Of a stretch of DNA of 64,000 nucleotides, positions 53,524-62,721 are shown piece after piece. Source of the stretch: Trinickia terrae. GTDB lineage: Bacteria; Pseudomonadota; Gammaproteobacteria; Burkholderiales; Burkholderiaceae. Position numbers and translations under genes: made by a program. Position 1 is the first letter of the stretch, and the number at the start of each line of letters is the position of its first letter. The notes under the pieces are model-generated. The model was not told the origin of the DNA, made no database searches, and worked only from the letters and a program-made list of their open reading frames with translations. The stretch lies in assembly GCF_005144415.1 (NCBI RefSeq), contig NZ_SWJE01000005.1:410134-474133 (forward strand), read 5' to 3'.

Positions 53524-54351
53524 ATGAACGACCTCGCTTTCTACGCGCGCTACAAGTCGTTGCGCTTGCGGCGCCATCCGCACGGCATCCTCGAAATCGT
53601 GATGAGCGGCGAGGGCGCCAACAAGAGCAACCTCGCCACCGCCGACGAGCAGATGCACCGCGAGCTCGCCGACATCTGGCGCGACATCGACCGCGATCCC
53701 GAGACGCGCGTCGCGGTGATCCGCGGCGAGGGCAAGGGCTTCTCGGCGGGCGGCGACCTCAATCTCGTCGAGCAGATGGCGACGCACTTCGACGTGCGTG
53801 CGCGCGTCTGGCGCGAGGCGCGCGACCTCGTCTACAACGTGATCAACTGCGGCAAGCCGATCGTCTCGGCGATGCACGGGCCGGCGGTGGGCGCGGGGCT
53901 CGTCGCGGGGCTGCTCGCCGACATCTCGATCGCGGCGAAGAGCGCGCGCATCATCGACGGACATACGCGCCTGGGCGTCGCGGCCGGCGACCACGCCGCG
54001 ATCGTCTGGCCGCTCCTGTGCGGGATGGCGAAGGCGAAGTACTACCTGATGCTGTGCGAGCCGGTGAGCGGCGAGGAGGCGGAGCGCATCGGCCTCGTCT
54101 CGCTCGCCGTCGACGACAACGACCTGCTGCCGAAGGCATTCGAAGTCGCGACCCGGCTCGCGAATGGCTCGCAGACGGCGATCCGCTGGACCAAGTACGC
54201 GCTGAACAACTGGCTGCGCATGGCGGGGCCGTCGTTCGATACGTCGCTCGCGCTCGAATTCATGGGCTTCTCCGGGCCGGACGTGCACGAGGGCGTGCAG
54301 TCTCTGCGCGAGCGGCGCGCGCCGGACTTTCCGGGCGGCGATCCGTTCTGA
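53524..54351 (+). CDS. Enoyl-CoA hydratase/isomerase family protein
   Basis: 275 residues, [17 protein letters not shown]. Crotonase features: the oxyanion-hole segment [18 protein letters not shown] and [24 protein letters not shown]. Where typical hydratases carry a catalytic Glu, this one reads [17 protein letters not shown] with Asp-His, so it may be an isomerase or hydrolase member. The substrate is unclear. Its start follows the third hairpin by 12 bases. phaM follows 62 bases downstream. Confidence 0.92.
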   Translation: MNDLAFYARYKSLRLRRHPHGILEIVMSGEGANKSNLATADEQMHRELADIWRDIDRDPETRVAVIRGEGKGFSAGGDLNLVEQMATHFDVRARVWREARDLVYNVINCGKPIVSAMHGPAVGAGLVAGLLADISIAAKSARIIDGHTRLGVAAGDHAAIVWPLLCGMAKAKYYLMLCEPVSGEEAERIGLVSLAVDDNDLLPKAFEVATRLANGSQTAIRWTKYALNNWLRMAGPSFDTSLALEFMGFSGPDVHEGVQSLRERRAPDFPGGDPF

Positions 54352-54412
54352 GGCGCGGCTCGCAAGGTATGATCGATCGAACGGTTCAGATTGAGTCCAT
54401 GGGAGATAGCCA

Positions 54413-55231
54413 ATGACCGACACCACCGGCGCCATGCCGCCCTTTCCCGGCTTCCCGGGTTTCCCGCCCGCCGAGATGCTCGACAAGATGTGGGACATGA
54501 TGCGTCTCACCCCCTTCGGCTCGGCGTTCCCTGGCATGCAGGCGGGCAGCGCGCCCGGGTTCTCCGCTGTGTCCGACATGATGGCGCCGCTCATGAGCGT
54601 CGAAGAGCTCGACAAGCGCATCACGGACATGCGCGCGGTCGAGCAGTGGCTCAAGCTCAACCTGAACATGCTGCAATCGGCCATCCAGGCGCTCGAGGTG
54701 CAGCGCGCGACGCTCGCGACGCTGCGCGCGTTCGGCTCGTTCGCGCAGGCGTCGATGGCGCAGGCGGCTCAGGGGGCGGCGTCCGCGTCGAAGGCGGCGG
54801 CTGAGTCCGGCGCCGAGGCGGCGTCGTGGGCGCGGCCGGCTGCGGCGGATGCGGCTTCGAACGCCCAGGCCGAGGCGTCCGCGAGCAGCGCGGCCCAGGC
54901 GAACGAGGAGCCCGCAGCGGCCAATGCGCCGAATGCTGCGCCGTTCGATCCGTCCGGCTGGTGGAATCTCCTGCAATCGCAGTTCAACCAGCTCGCGCAG
55001 TTCGCGATGGCTCAGCCTGGTGCGGCGCCGGGCGCCGAGCATGCGGAGTCCTCGGACGTCGCCGAGTTCGCCAAGGAAGCCGAGGAGGAAGCGCGCGCTG
55101 CCGCAAAGGCCGCCGCCAAGACGGCGGACGAACCCGGCAAGCCGGCGCCCGCGGCCAAGCGGCCGGCGGCCAAACGCGCCGCGGCCAAGTCCGCCTCCAA
55201 GGCGGCGGGCGCGCCGCACGACGAGAAGTAG
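54413..55231 (+). CDS. phaM: PhaM-type polyhydroxyalkanoate granule protein
   Basis: 272 residues, [23 protein letters not shown]. It carries a PhaM-like N-terminus ([46 protein letters not shown]), a long Ala-rich middle and a Lys/Ala-rich histone-like tail ([20 protein letters not shown]). In Ralstonia, PhaM binds PHB synthase and DNA to distribute granules. No pha gene is adjacent apart from the upstream acyl-CoA enzyme. Confidence 0.9.
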   Translation: MTDTTGAMPPFPGFPGFPPAEMLDKMWDMMRLTPFGSAFPGMQAGSAPGFSAVSDMMAPLMSVEELDKRITDMRAVEQWLKLNLNMLQSAIQALEVQRATLATLRAFGSFAQASMAQAAQGAASASKAAAESGAEAASWARPAAADAASNAQAEASASSAAQANEEPAAANAPNAAPFDPSGWWNLLQSQFNQLAQFAMAQPGAAPGAEHAESSDVAEFAKEAEEEARAAAKAAAKTADEPGKPAPAAKRPAAKRAAAKSASKAAGAPHDEK

Positions 55232-55289
55232 GCGCCAGGCGCTTGCCCATGATGCGCACCGGCGCTGCCTTTTCATTGCGCTTGGCGTC

Positions 55290-56531
55290 GTGCGGCTCGC
55301 GCTCGTCCTGATGGGCGGCGGCGCGCGCGCCGCCTATCAAGCCGGCGCGCTCAAGGCGCTGGCCGAAATCGCCGGCGCCGTCGATCCGGCGCGCCGCGCG
55401 AACCCGTTCACCATTATCTGCGGCACGTCGGCGGGGGCGATCAACGCGACCTCGATCGCCAGTCATGCCGACGATTTCATGGACGGCGCGGAACGGCTGA
55501 CCGAATTCTGGTCGACCATCCGCGCGCGCCAGGTGTATCGGACCGATTGGCCGGGCGTCGCCGCCGCGGGCGCGCGCTGGCTCGCCGCGATGAGCTTCGG
55601 CTGGGCCGTGCGCCGTTCGCCGCGCGCGCTCTTCGACAACGCGCCGCTCGCGCATCTGCTGCACGGCGCGCTCAGCCTCCATCGCATCGAGCAGATGCTC
55701 GACACGCGCGCGCTGCACGCGCTCTCGATTACCGCGCTCAGCTATTCGAGCGGCCGGCACCTGACCTTCTATCAGGCCGGCGAGCCGATCCAGGCGTGGC
55801 GGCGCGCGCAGCGCACGGCGCGCATGGTCGCGCTCGATGCGTCGCATCTGCTGGCATCGTCGGCGATTCCGTACCTGTTTCCGGCCGTGCCGCTCGAAGT
55901 CGACGGGCAGACCGAGTACTTCGGCGACGGTTCGATCCGTCAGATCGCGCCGCTTTCGCCCGCGATCCACTTCGGCGCGGACCGCATCGTCGTGCTCGGC
56001 GCAGCGGCGCCGCGTCCTGAGGTGCCGGCGGCATCGGGGCTCGCGAGCGGCTACCCGTCGCTCGCGCAGATCGGCCAGCAGGTGCTGGCGAGCGTCTTTC
56101 TCGACTCGATCGGCGCCGATATCGAGCGCATCGAGCACATCAACGGCATGCTCCGGCATCTGCCGCACCACGTGGAGCCGGAAAGCGGCTGGCGCCACGT
56201 CGACGTGCTCGCGATCGCGCCCTCCGAGCGGATCGAGCTGATCGCGGCGCGGCATCTGAAGCGATTGCCGCTGACGGTGCGTGGCCTGTTGGGGGCGGTC
56301 GGCGGCAACCGGGCGGCGGGCGCGGCGTTTGCGAGCTATCTGCTGTTCGAGGCGGAATTCGCGAGCGAGCTGATCGAGCTCGGCTACCGGGACACGCTCG
56401 CCAGCCGGGAGCGGCTCTCGGAGTGGATCGACGCGGCGCATTCGGCGGGTGGAAATGACCGCGCGGCGGGTGGAAACGGCGGCGTGGCGGGCGCGAGGCC
56501 GGTTGGCGGCAAGGGCCGGAGCGAGCACTGA
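55290..56531 (+). CDS. Patatin-like phospholipase
   Basis: 413 residues from GTG at 55290 (VRLALVLMGGGARAAYQ). The oxyanion loop is GGGARA; the nucleophile Ser lies in GTSAGAIN; the catalytic Asp lies in FGDGSIRQIAPLSPAI. No signal peptide. A Gly/Ala-rich end (GGNDRAAGGNGGVAG) is of low complexity. Patatins release fatty acids from membrane lipids. Only a weak ribosome site precedes the GTG, so an upstream start is possible. Confidence 0.92.
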   Translation: MRLALVLMGGGARAAYQAGALKALAEIAGAVDPARRANPFTIICGTSAGAINATSIASHADDFMDGAERLTEFWSTIRARQVYRTDWPGVAAAGARWLAAMSFGWAVRRSPRALFDNAPLAHLLHGALSLHRIEQMLDTRALHALSITALSYSSGRHLTFYQAGEPIQAWRRAQRTARMVALDASHLLASSAIPYLFPAVPLEVDGQTEYFGDGSIRQIAPLSPAIHFGADRIVVLGAAAPRPEVPAASGLASGYPSLAQIGQQVLASVFLDSIGADIERIEHINGMLRHLPHHVEPESGWRHVDVLAIAPSERIELIAARHLKRLPLTVRGLLGAVGGNRAAGAAFASYLLFEAEFASELIELGYRDTLASRERLSEWIDAAHSAGGNDRAAGGNGGVAGARPVGGKGRSEH

Positions 56532-56570
56532 CTTGAGCGCCTGAAGGCAGGCGGCGTAAGGCTGAGCGCC

Positions 56571-56598
56571 TTTTGGAGCAGGGCCGGCGTGCTATGAT
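56571..56598 (+). promoter_or_regulatory. Candidate extended -10 promoter
   Basis: ttttgg at 56571-56576 and TATGAT at 56593-56598 with a 16-base spacer; TGC precedes the -10, giving an extended TGn-TATGAT. It points at a leader of about 340 bases before the diiron-protein gene. Supported by pattern only. Confidence 0.45.
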
Positions 56599-56945
56599 TG
56601 CAACAGCTCTTGGCCCGTTGGCGTGAATTGAACCCAACCACTTCCGGCAGCCGCTTGCGCCGCCGGTCAACGGTCGCCGCACGGCTCCCACAAGTACGCA
56701 GCCGGCAACCCAAAGGCTGGCGCTATCACAACTACAAGGCATTCCTCATCGCGATTTGGCCCGCCTGCAGGAAGTGTTCGCTTCTTGCAACGGGGCAAAG
56801 AGCCGCAGGGGCTTCTACGGACAATCATCCGTCCGGCGACTCGATTACCGCGTAAAATTGAAATCTTGGCTGCGATGGCGAGCGATTTGCCACGTTTGCC
56901 GCAACAGTTAAGAACAGACGCAATGTGCAGAACAGGGGTGGGACG
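56599..56945 (+). other. Long leader region before the diiron-protein gene
   Basis: 347 bases with no supported gene: an 85-codon open frame inside it is Arg/Ser-rich and has no ribosome site. Short complementary stretches occur (cggac/gtccg near 56819-56836, agccgcaggggct near 56802-56814). It may be an untranslated leader or hold a small RNA; I cannot name a class. Confidence 0.35.
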
Positions 56946-57821
56946 ATGAACACCATGCTTTATCCGGAACTTTACAGATCGCTCGAATCCGTCCGATGGG
57001 ACATGGAGAAGGACATTCCCTGGGACAAGTTCGACGCGTCGCTCCTGACCGACGAGCAGGCGCAGACCATCAAGATGAACGCGATCACCGAGTGGTCCGC
57101 GCTGCCCGCGACGGAAATGTTCCTGCGCGACAATCATCACGACAGCGATTTTTCCGCGTTCATGAGCGTGTGGTTCTTCGAGGAGCAGAAGCATTCGCTC
57201 GTGCTGATGGAGTACCTGCGCCGTTTCAAGCCGGAACTCGTGCCCACCGAGGCCGAGCTGCACGCAGTCCGCTTCGAGTTCGATCCCGCCCCGCCGCTCG
57301 AGACGCTGATGCTGCACTTCTGCGGCGAGATCCGCCTCAATCACTGGTATCGCCGCGCCGCCGAGTGGCACACCGAGCCGGTCATCAAGCACATCTACGA
57401 AACGATCTCGCGCGACGAGGCGCGCCATGGCGGCGCGTATCTGCGCTACATGAAGAAGGCGATGGGCAATTTCGGCGACGTCGCGCGCGCGGCGTTCGCG
57501 AAGATCGGCGTGCTGATGGCGTCGGCGCGCCGCACCGAAAAGCCGCTGCACCCGACCAACCTGCACGTGAACCAGGCGCTGTTCCCGCGCGATACGATCC
57601 AGTCGCGCCTGCCCGATCCCGAATGGCTCGAGCGCTGGCTCGACGAGCAAATCCGCTTCGACGACGGCTGGGAGAAGAAGGTGGTCGAGCGTATTCTGCA
57701 CAACCTGTCGTTGCTGTTCGAGCGCACGTTCACGACGGCGCAGGAGTTGAACCGCTATCGCAAGGAAGTCGCGGCGCGCCTGCAGGCCGACCAAGGTTCG
57801 GCGCAGCAGCAGCCGGCCTGA
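56946..57821 (+). CDS. Ferritin-like diiron protein
   Basis: 291 residues from MNTMLYPELYRSLESVRWDM, preceded by GGGTGGGACG. Two diiron signatures: FFEEQKH (Glu80, His83) and SRDEARHGGAY, with an additional Glu at residue 57 in ATEMF. Such E-xx-H pairs belong to the ferritin-like fold of acyl-ACP desaturases, ribonucleotide reductase R2 and similar oxidases. The exact reaction is unknown; the C-terminal helix is Gln/Ala-rich. Confidence 0.88.
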   Translation: MNTMLYPELYRSLESVRWDMEKDIPWDKFDASLLTDEQAQTIKMNAITEWSALPATEMFLRDNHHDSDFSAFMSVWFFEEQKHSLVLMEYLRRFKPELVPTEAELHAVRFEFDPAPPLETLMLHFCGEIRLNHWYRRAAEWHTEPVIKHIYETISRDEARHGGAYLRYMKKAMGNFGDVARAAFAKIGVLMASARRTEKPLHPTNLHVNQALFPRDTIQSRLPDPEWLERWLDEQIRFDDGWEKKVVERILHNLSLLFERTFTTAQELNRYRKEVAARLQADQGSAQQQPA

Positions 57822-57836
57822 CGTTTCAAGGTGAAA

Positions 57837-57868
57837 AGCCCGCCGGTTCGATCCGGCGGGCTTTTTTT
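57837..57868 (+). terminator. Strong rho-independent terminator
   Basis: agcccgccgg, a 6-base loop, ccggcgggct, then a run of T. It lies 16 bases after the diiron-protein stop codon. Confidence 0.95.
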
Positions 57869-57919
57869 CTGCGCGCTGCCTGGCTTTGCGGCGCTTCTCC
57901 CTCTCCCTCCGGACCCGCC

Positions 57920-58405
57920 ATGGCCGCCAGTTTCGAACGCAAGCTCATTACCCGTGAGGCGCTCGCCGCGCTCCGCCCCACGCTCGCGGGCCCCGTCGTC
58001 TTCACCAACGGCGTCTTCGACATCCTGCATCGCGGGCACGTCACCTATCTCGCGGACGCCAGGGCGCTCGGGGCGAGCCTCATCGTCGGCGTGAACAGCG
58101 ACGCGTCGGTGCGCATGCTGGGCAAAGGCGACGATCGCCCGATCAACCGCGAAGACGACCGCATGGCGCTGCTGGCGGCGCTGGAGAGCGTCGATTGGGT
58201 GGTGCGCTTCGACGAGAAGACGCCCGTCGAGCTGATCGAGGCGGTGCGCCCGGACATTCTCGTGAAGGGCGGCGACTACGACATGGATGCGCTGCCGGAA
58301 TCCGCGCTCGTGCGCGGCTGGGGCGGCAAGGCTCTGGCGATTCCGTTCGAGCACGAGCGCTCGACGACAGCGTTGCTCAAGAAAGTGCGGGCGTTCGGCG
58401 CTTAG
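57920..58405 (+). CDS. rfaE2: D-glycero-beta-D-manno-heptose 1-phosphate adenylyltransferase
   Basis: 161 residues, MAASFERKLITREAL. The nucleotidyltransferase motif HxGH is in FTNGVFDILHRGHVTYL; GVNSDASVRMLGKGDDRPIN and ILVKGGDYDMDALPE follow. It makes ADP-heptose for the lipopolysaccharide inner core. In Burkholderia the kinase and adenylyl halves are separate genes; this is the adenylyl half. Confidence 0.95.
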   Translation: MAASFERKLITREALAALRPTLAGPVVFTNGVFDILHRGHVTYLADARALGASLIVGVNSDASVRMLGKGDDRPINREDDRMALLAALESVDWVVRFDEKTPVELIEAVRPDILVKGGDYDMDALPESALVRGWGGKALAIPFEHERSTTALLKKVRAFGA

Positions 58406-58473
58406 CGCCGTGCTGATTTGGCAGTCGGCGAACCGGGGCCGCGAACGACGCCTCGGCCTGGCGCTCGACGCCG

Positions 58474-58713
58474 CTACTGCGTCAACGTCGACGCCTGGAC
58501 CGGCGCCACGGGCGCTGGGCCGCCGACCACGGGCTGATCGGCGGCATCGGCGGCTGAGATCGGTTTGACCGTCAGCCAGTCGGGATGAAGCTGCCGGTTC
58601 AGGTGACTCGGCTCGCGCTCGCCCGATGCCGGCAGCACGCCGAACAAGCCGCTCGCGAGTGCGAACGCGAGCAGGTTGGCGAGAAAGAGAATGGCGACCA
58701 GCCAGCGCAACAT
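58474..58713 (-). CDS. Short membrane-anchored protein, like the N-terminus of SPOR proteins
   Basis: 79 residues from MLRWLVAILFLANLLAFALASG. The single membrane segment and the motif ASGEREPSHLNRQLHPDWLTV match the N-terminal part of the SPOR-domain proteins that follow birA-coaX in related bacteria. No SPOR domain follows; the protein ends in an Ala/Pro/Val tail after residue 52, so the gene seems truncated by evolution. It lies 46 bases downstream of coaX. Confidence 0.78.
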   Translation of the reverse strand: MLRWLVAILFLANLLAFALASGLFGVLPASGEREPSHLNRQLHPDWLTVKPISAADAADQPVVGGPAPVAPVQASTLTQ

Positions 58714-58759
58714 CGTGGGGCTCTCCGTCAAATAAGTGGGACTTGCATCGGCCGGCGCG

Positions 58760-59602
58760 TCATGCGCGAGGCGGCTCGGTGCGGGTTTGCGCATGGTCCG
58801 CATTGTCGCTTGCCGCCGCGATCAGCGCGAGCCCCGACAGCACGAGCCCATCGTGCCGCGTGTGCGGCACGGCCAGCGCCGGCGCGATTTCGTCCGCCGC
58901 GCCGCCGCCCAGCACGAGCCGCACCGGCGCGCCCCAGGCGCCGCTCAATTCGCGCCATGCGCGCTCGATCAACCCCGTCTGCGCGAGCAGGCACCCCGCC
59001 GACAACGCGCTCGGCGTATCGGTCGCGAACCAGTCGCGCTCGCGCTTGCCGCCGATCAGGCTCTTCGCCGAGGCGGCCGTGAGCGTCGGCAATTGCGCCG
59101 TGTGCTCGCCAAGCGAATGCATCATCAGCGACCAGCCCGGCGCGATCAGGCCGCCCGTGAAGAGGCCGTCGGCGCGTAGTGCTTCGAGCGTGGTCGCGGT
59201 GCCGAGCGTCGCGATCAGCAGGTGCTCCCCCGGAAACGCCGCATGCGCGCCGATCATCCCCGCCCAGCGGTCGCTGCCGAGACGCTCGGGTTGCGGATAG
59301 CTGTTCGTCACGCCGCATTGCTGTCTGGCTGCGCGGATGGTCGTGCGCGGCAGTTGCGGCCAATGCCGGTCGAGGAGCGTCGCGATGCGCTCGGCGACTG
59401 CGTCGCCGGCGACGTTCGAGATCCAGGCGCCCCGGGGCGTGGGCAGCGACAGCCACGCGGGCTCGCCGGCCAAAGCCGCTTCGGACGAAGCCGGTGCGTG
59501 CGAAAAGGCGCCGCTTTGCAGCAGCGCGCCGTTTGCATCGGCCAAGGCCCATTTGACCCGGCTGTTGCCCGCATCGATCAGCAGGAACGGTGCGCCGCTC
59601 AT
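58760..59602 (-). CDS. coaX: Type III pantothenate kinase
   Basis: 280 residues, [25 protein letters not shown]. The phosphate-binding start [39 protein letters not shown] and [15 protein letters not shown] are typical of CoaX. It starts coenzyme A synthesis by phosphorylating pantothenate. Its start codon directly abuts the birA stop codon. Confidence 0.96.
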   Translation of the reverse strand: MSGAPFLLIDAGNSRVKWALADANGALLQSGAFSHAPASSEAALAGEPAWLSLPTPRGAWISNVAGDAVAERIATLLDRHWPQLPRTTIRAARQQCGVTNSYPQPERLGSDRWAGMIGAHAAFPGEHLLIATLGTATTLEALRADGLFTGGLIAPGWSLMMHSLGEHTAQLPTLTAASAKSLIGGKRERDWFATDTPSALSAGCLLAQTGLIERAWRELSGAWGAPVRLVLGGGAADEIAPALAVPHTRHDGLVLSGLALIAAASDNADHAQTRTEPPRA

Positions 59603-60514
59603 CTACATGCGCTCCGCGAGGCGCAGCGACACGTCGCCGGTCGCGATCGGCCGCACGCCTTGCGAGGTTTCGAGCAGCAGCTGGCCCAGCGCGTCGACAC
59701 CGAGCGCGACGCCGCGCGCCACTTCGGCGCCTTGCTCGAGCAGCACCACCTCGCGGCCTGCATACGCGTGATGCGCGGACCAGCGCGCCGCGAACGGCGC
59801 GAATCCGTCTGATGAAAACAGCGTGAGCGCGCCGGCGAGCGCATTCAGCACCGCGACGAAGGTATCGGTGAGATTGGCGTCCGGCAGCGCCTCGGAGAGT
59901 GCTGCGGGCTGCGTTGCGCGCGCTTGCGCGGCGACGCCGGCCTGCTGCGCGCCGACCTGCTCGGCCAGCGCCCGGGCGCCGTGCACGTTGATGCCCGCGC
60001 CGATCACGACAGCGCTGGCTTCAGGCGTGCTCCATGCCGTTTCGATCAGGATGCCGGCCAGCTTGCCGCCGTCGAGCAAAACGTCGTTCGGCCATTTCAG
60101 CGCGACCTGCGCGCCGTCGGCAAGCGGCAGCGTTCGCAGGCCTTCGACGAGCGCCGTGCCGGCCGCGAGACTCAACCCCGCAAGCCCTTCGAGCGGCCGC
60201 GGCAGCACGCAGCCGAGCGAGAGCATCAGCGCGTTGCCTGGCTCGCCGAACCACGTGCGTCCCTGGCGTCCGCGTCCGGCGCTCTGGCGGTAGGCGACGC
60301 GCACGGCGGGCATGGCGAGCGCCCCCGGGTCGCGCGAACGGCCCTTGAACGCCGTCATCAGGTCGGCGTTGGTCGAGCCGGTTTCGTCGACGATCTCGAT
60401 CGTCCAGCGGCGCACCGCGGGCGTGAAGCGCTCCCTGGCGCGAACCGGGTCGATGCGCCAGGCGTCGCCCGCAGGCCCGCTGCCATCGACAGAAAAGGAA
60501 GAATTGTTATTCAT
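59603..60514 (-). CDS. birA: Biotin-protein ligase (BirA, catalytic type)
   Basis: 303 residues from MNNNSSFSVDGSG, with AAAAGGAAGA before it. The biotin-ligase core has VDETGSTNADLM, YRQSAGRGRQGRTWFGEPGNALMLS and VALKWPNDVLLDGGKLAGILIE, and ends with the SH3-like domain. There is no N-terminal helix-turn-helix, so it does not double as a repressor. It is divergent from the Mla-type operon and forms an operon with coaX and the short SPOR-like gene. Confidence 0.96.
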   Translation of the reverse strand: MNNNSSFSVDGSGPAGDAWRIDPVRARERFTPAVRRWTIEIVDETGSTNADLMTAFKGRSRDPGALAMPAVRVAYRQSAGRGRQGRTWFGEPGNALMLSLGCVLPRPLEGLAGLSLAAGTALVEGLRTLPLADGAQVALKWPNDVLLDGGKLAGILIETAWSTPEASAVVIGAGINVHGARALAEQVGAQQAGVAAQARATQPAALSEALPDANLTDTFVAVLNALAGALTLFSSDGFAPFAARWSAHHAYAGREVVLLEQGAEVARGVALGVDALGQLLLETSQGVRPIATGDVSLRLAERM

Positions 60515-60574
60515 GAGGCGTATTGTAGCGAGAGGGGTCCGTCCCGACGGTCCTAGACCGGAGGCTTCGCTACA

Positions 60575-61744
60575 ATGGCCGCTGTCCTTTTTCGCGTCGA
60601 TTCCCGATCCTTGAACTTCGATACTCCCCCCGGCCTGCGAATCGAGGCCGCCGGTGCAGGCAAGGTCATCCGGCTGTCCGGGCAGTGGACAGCGCTGGCG
60701 CTCGCGCGCGACCGCGACCGCCGCACCGGCGCGATGGCGCGCCTGCGCGCGCAGCGCGATCCGCAACACGGCCAATGGGACCTGTCGGCGATCGAGCGCA
60801 TGGATCACGTCGGCGGACAGGCGCTCTGGCGCGTCTGGGGCCGCAAGCTGCCCGAGCGGATCGAGCTCACCGACACGCAGCGCGACATCTTCGAGCGCAT
60901 CGCGCTGCTCGACAGCCAGCGCGAGGAGGCCGAGCCCGTCGAGCGCATCGATCCGGTCACGCGCCTGGGCCTCTCGATCTTCTCGTTCTTCGATCACCTG
61001 CAGGGCGGCGTCGCGATGTTCGGCCGCGTCGTGCTCGATCTGATCTCGGTGGCGAAGAAGCCCAAGACCATGCCGTGGACCGAGATCTCGGCGAACGTCT
61101 ACAGCACCGGCGCGCAGGCGCTGCCGATCACCGCGCTCGTCGCGTTCCTGATCGGCATCGTGCTGTCGTATCTGTCGGCGCAGCAGCTGCGCCTGTTCGG
61201 CGCGAACCAGTACATCGTCAACATCCTCGGGCTGTCGGTGATCCGCGAGCTGGGGCCGGTGCTGTCGGCGATTCTCGTGGCCGGGCGCTCGGGCTCGGCG
61301 ATCACCGCGCAGATCGGCGTGATGCGCGTGACCGAAGAGCTCGACGCGATGCGCGTGATGGGCATCCCGCACGGCCTGCGCATCATCCTGCCGCGCGTGA
61401 TGGCGCTCGGCGTGTCGATGCCGCTGCTCGTCATGTGGACCAATATCGTCGCGCTCCTGGGCGGCGCGCTCGCCGCCAAGCTCGTGCTCGGCATCGACAT
61501 GTGGTATTTCGCCCGCGCGCTGCCGGGCGTGGTGCCGATCGCGAATCTGTGGATCGGCCTCGGCAAGGGCGTCGCGTTCGGCATGCTGATCGCGATCGCC
61601 GCGTGCCATTTCGGCTTCCGGATCAAGGCGAATTCGCAGAGCCTGGGCGAAGGCACGACGACCTCGGTCGTCTCGTCGATCACGATCGTGATCCTCGCCG
61701 ACGCCGTGTTCGCGATCCTCTTTCAGAACGTGGGGCTCGGATGA
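60575..61744 (+). CDS. mlaE: MlaE-type permease with N-terminal STAS-like domain
   Basis: 389 residues, MAAVLFRVDSRSLNFD. The first 130 residues form a STAS-like domain (WDLSAIERMDHVGGQALWRVWG). The MlaE core follows, with about five membrane segments and the family motifs ELGPVLSAILVAGRSGSAITAQIGVMRVTEELDAMRVMG. MlaE with MlaF moves phospholipids between the membranes. The fused STAS part stands in for MlaB, which has no separate gene here. It overlaps mlaF by four bases. Confidence 0.95.
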   Translation: MAAVLFRVDSRSLNFDTPPGLRIEAAGAGKVIRLSGQWTALALARDRDRRTGAMARLRAQRDPQHGQWDLSAIERMDHVGGQALWRVWGRKLPERIELTDTQRDIFERIALLDSQREEAEPVERIDPVTRLGLSIFSFFDHLQGGVAMFGRVVLDLISVAKKPKTMPWTEISANVYSTGAQALPITALVAFLIGIVLSYLSAQQLRLFGANQYIVNILGLSVIRELGPVLSAILVAGRSGSAITAQIGVMRVTEELDAMRVMGIPHGLRIILPRVMALGVSMPLLVMWTNIVALLGGALAAKLVLGIDMWYFARALPGVVPIANLWIGLGKGVAFGMLIAIAACHFGFRIKANSQSLGEGTTTSVVSSITIVILADAVFAILFQNVGLG

Positions 61745-62619
61745 CCGCGCCGCTCGCACCGGCTGTGCGCAACCAGCCGCCGCCCGAGATCGCCGAGCCG
61801 GTGATCGAGGTGCGCGACCTGACCAAGCGCTACGGCCGCAACGTGATTCACGAGAACCTGAACTTCGATGTGAGGCGCGGTGAGATCGTGTCGATCGTCG
61901 GCGGCTCGGGGTCGGGCAAGACGACGCTCGTGCGGCAGATCCTCGGCCTCGAGCGGCCGACCTCGGGCACGATCAGGGTGTTCGGCGAGGACACCGCGAA
62001 GATCGACCCCGAGTCCGCGCACATCATGCGCAGCCGCTCCGGCATGCTGTTCCAGCAAGGCGCGCTGTTCTCGTCGCTGTCGGTGTTCGATAACATCGCG
62101 CAGCCGATCCGCGAGCTCGGCCGCGTGCCCGCCGGGCTTCTGCGCGACATCGTGATGCTCAAGCTCGAGATGGTCGGCCTGCCGTGCAAGCACGCGTCGA
62201 AGATGCCGGCGGCGCTCTCGGGCGGGATGGTGAAGCGCGTCGGCATTGCGCGCGCGCTTGCGCTCGAGCCGGAGCTGCTGTTCCTCGACGAGCCGACGGC
62301 CGGGCTCGATCCGCGCGCGTCCGACGAATTCGTCGAGCTGATCGCGACGCTGCATCGCGCGCTGGGCCTCACTGTCGTGATGGTGACGCACGATCTCGAC
62401 ACGATGGTCGCGCTCTCGACGCGCGTCGCCGTGATCGCCGACCGCAAGGTGCTGGTGGCCGCGCCGGTGGAGGAGGCGGCCAACGTCGATCATCCGTTCA
62501 TCAAGGAATATTTTCTCGGACTGCGCGGCCGGCGGGCGCTGCAGGCGCTGCCGCCGGAGCGGCGCGCGAAGCTGCCGCCGGCCGCGCTCGAGCCCGCGTC
62601 GGCCGAGGTGCCGCTGTGA
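61741..62619 (+). CDS. mlaF: MlaF-type ABC transporter ATPase
   Basis: 292 residues from MTAPLAPAVRNQPPPE. Walker A GGSGSGKTTLVRQILG, signature LSGGMVKRVGIARALAL, Walker B LLFLDEPTAGLDP and switch His in VMVTHDLDTM. It powers the permease encoded just upstream. The C-terminal 45 residues are an Arg/Ala/Pro extension. Confidence 0.97.
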   Translation: MTAPLAPAVRNQPPPEIAEPVIEVRDLTKRYGRNVIHENLNFDVRRGEIVSIVGGSGSGKTTLVRQILGLERPTSGTIRVFGEDTAKIDPESAHIMRSRSGMLFQQGALFSSLSVFDNIAQPIRELGRVPAGLLRDIVMLKLEMVGLPCKHASKMPAALSGGMVKRVGIARALALEPELLFLDEPTAGLDPRASDEFVELIATLHRALGLTVVMVTHDLDTMVALSTRVAVIADRKVLVAAPVEEAANVDHPFIKEYFLGLRGRRALQALPPERRAKLPPAALEPASAEVPL

Positions 62620-62721
62620 CCGGCGCGATGGCGAATCGACAGCCGGACAAGCCGTAACCGCAACTGGGCAGGCAAGCGGGGCAAGAAAGCCACCGCCGCC
62701 TGCAAGGGAAGGAACCCGCGA

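Noticed and set aside
56599-56945. 6S RNA or another named small RNA before the diiron gene
   Set aside because: The ends are not complementary and no known conserved loop could be matched by eye. Left as an unnamed leader.
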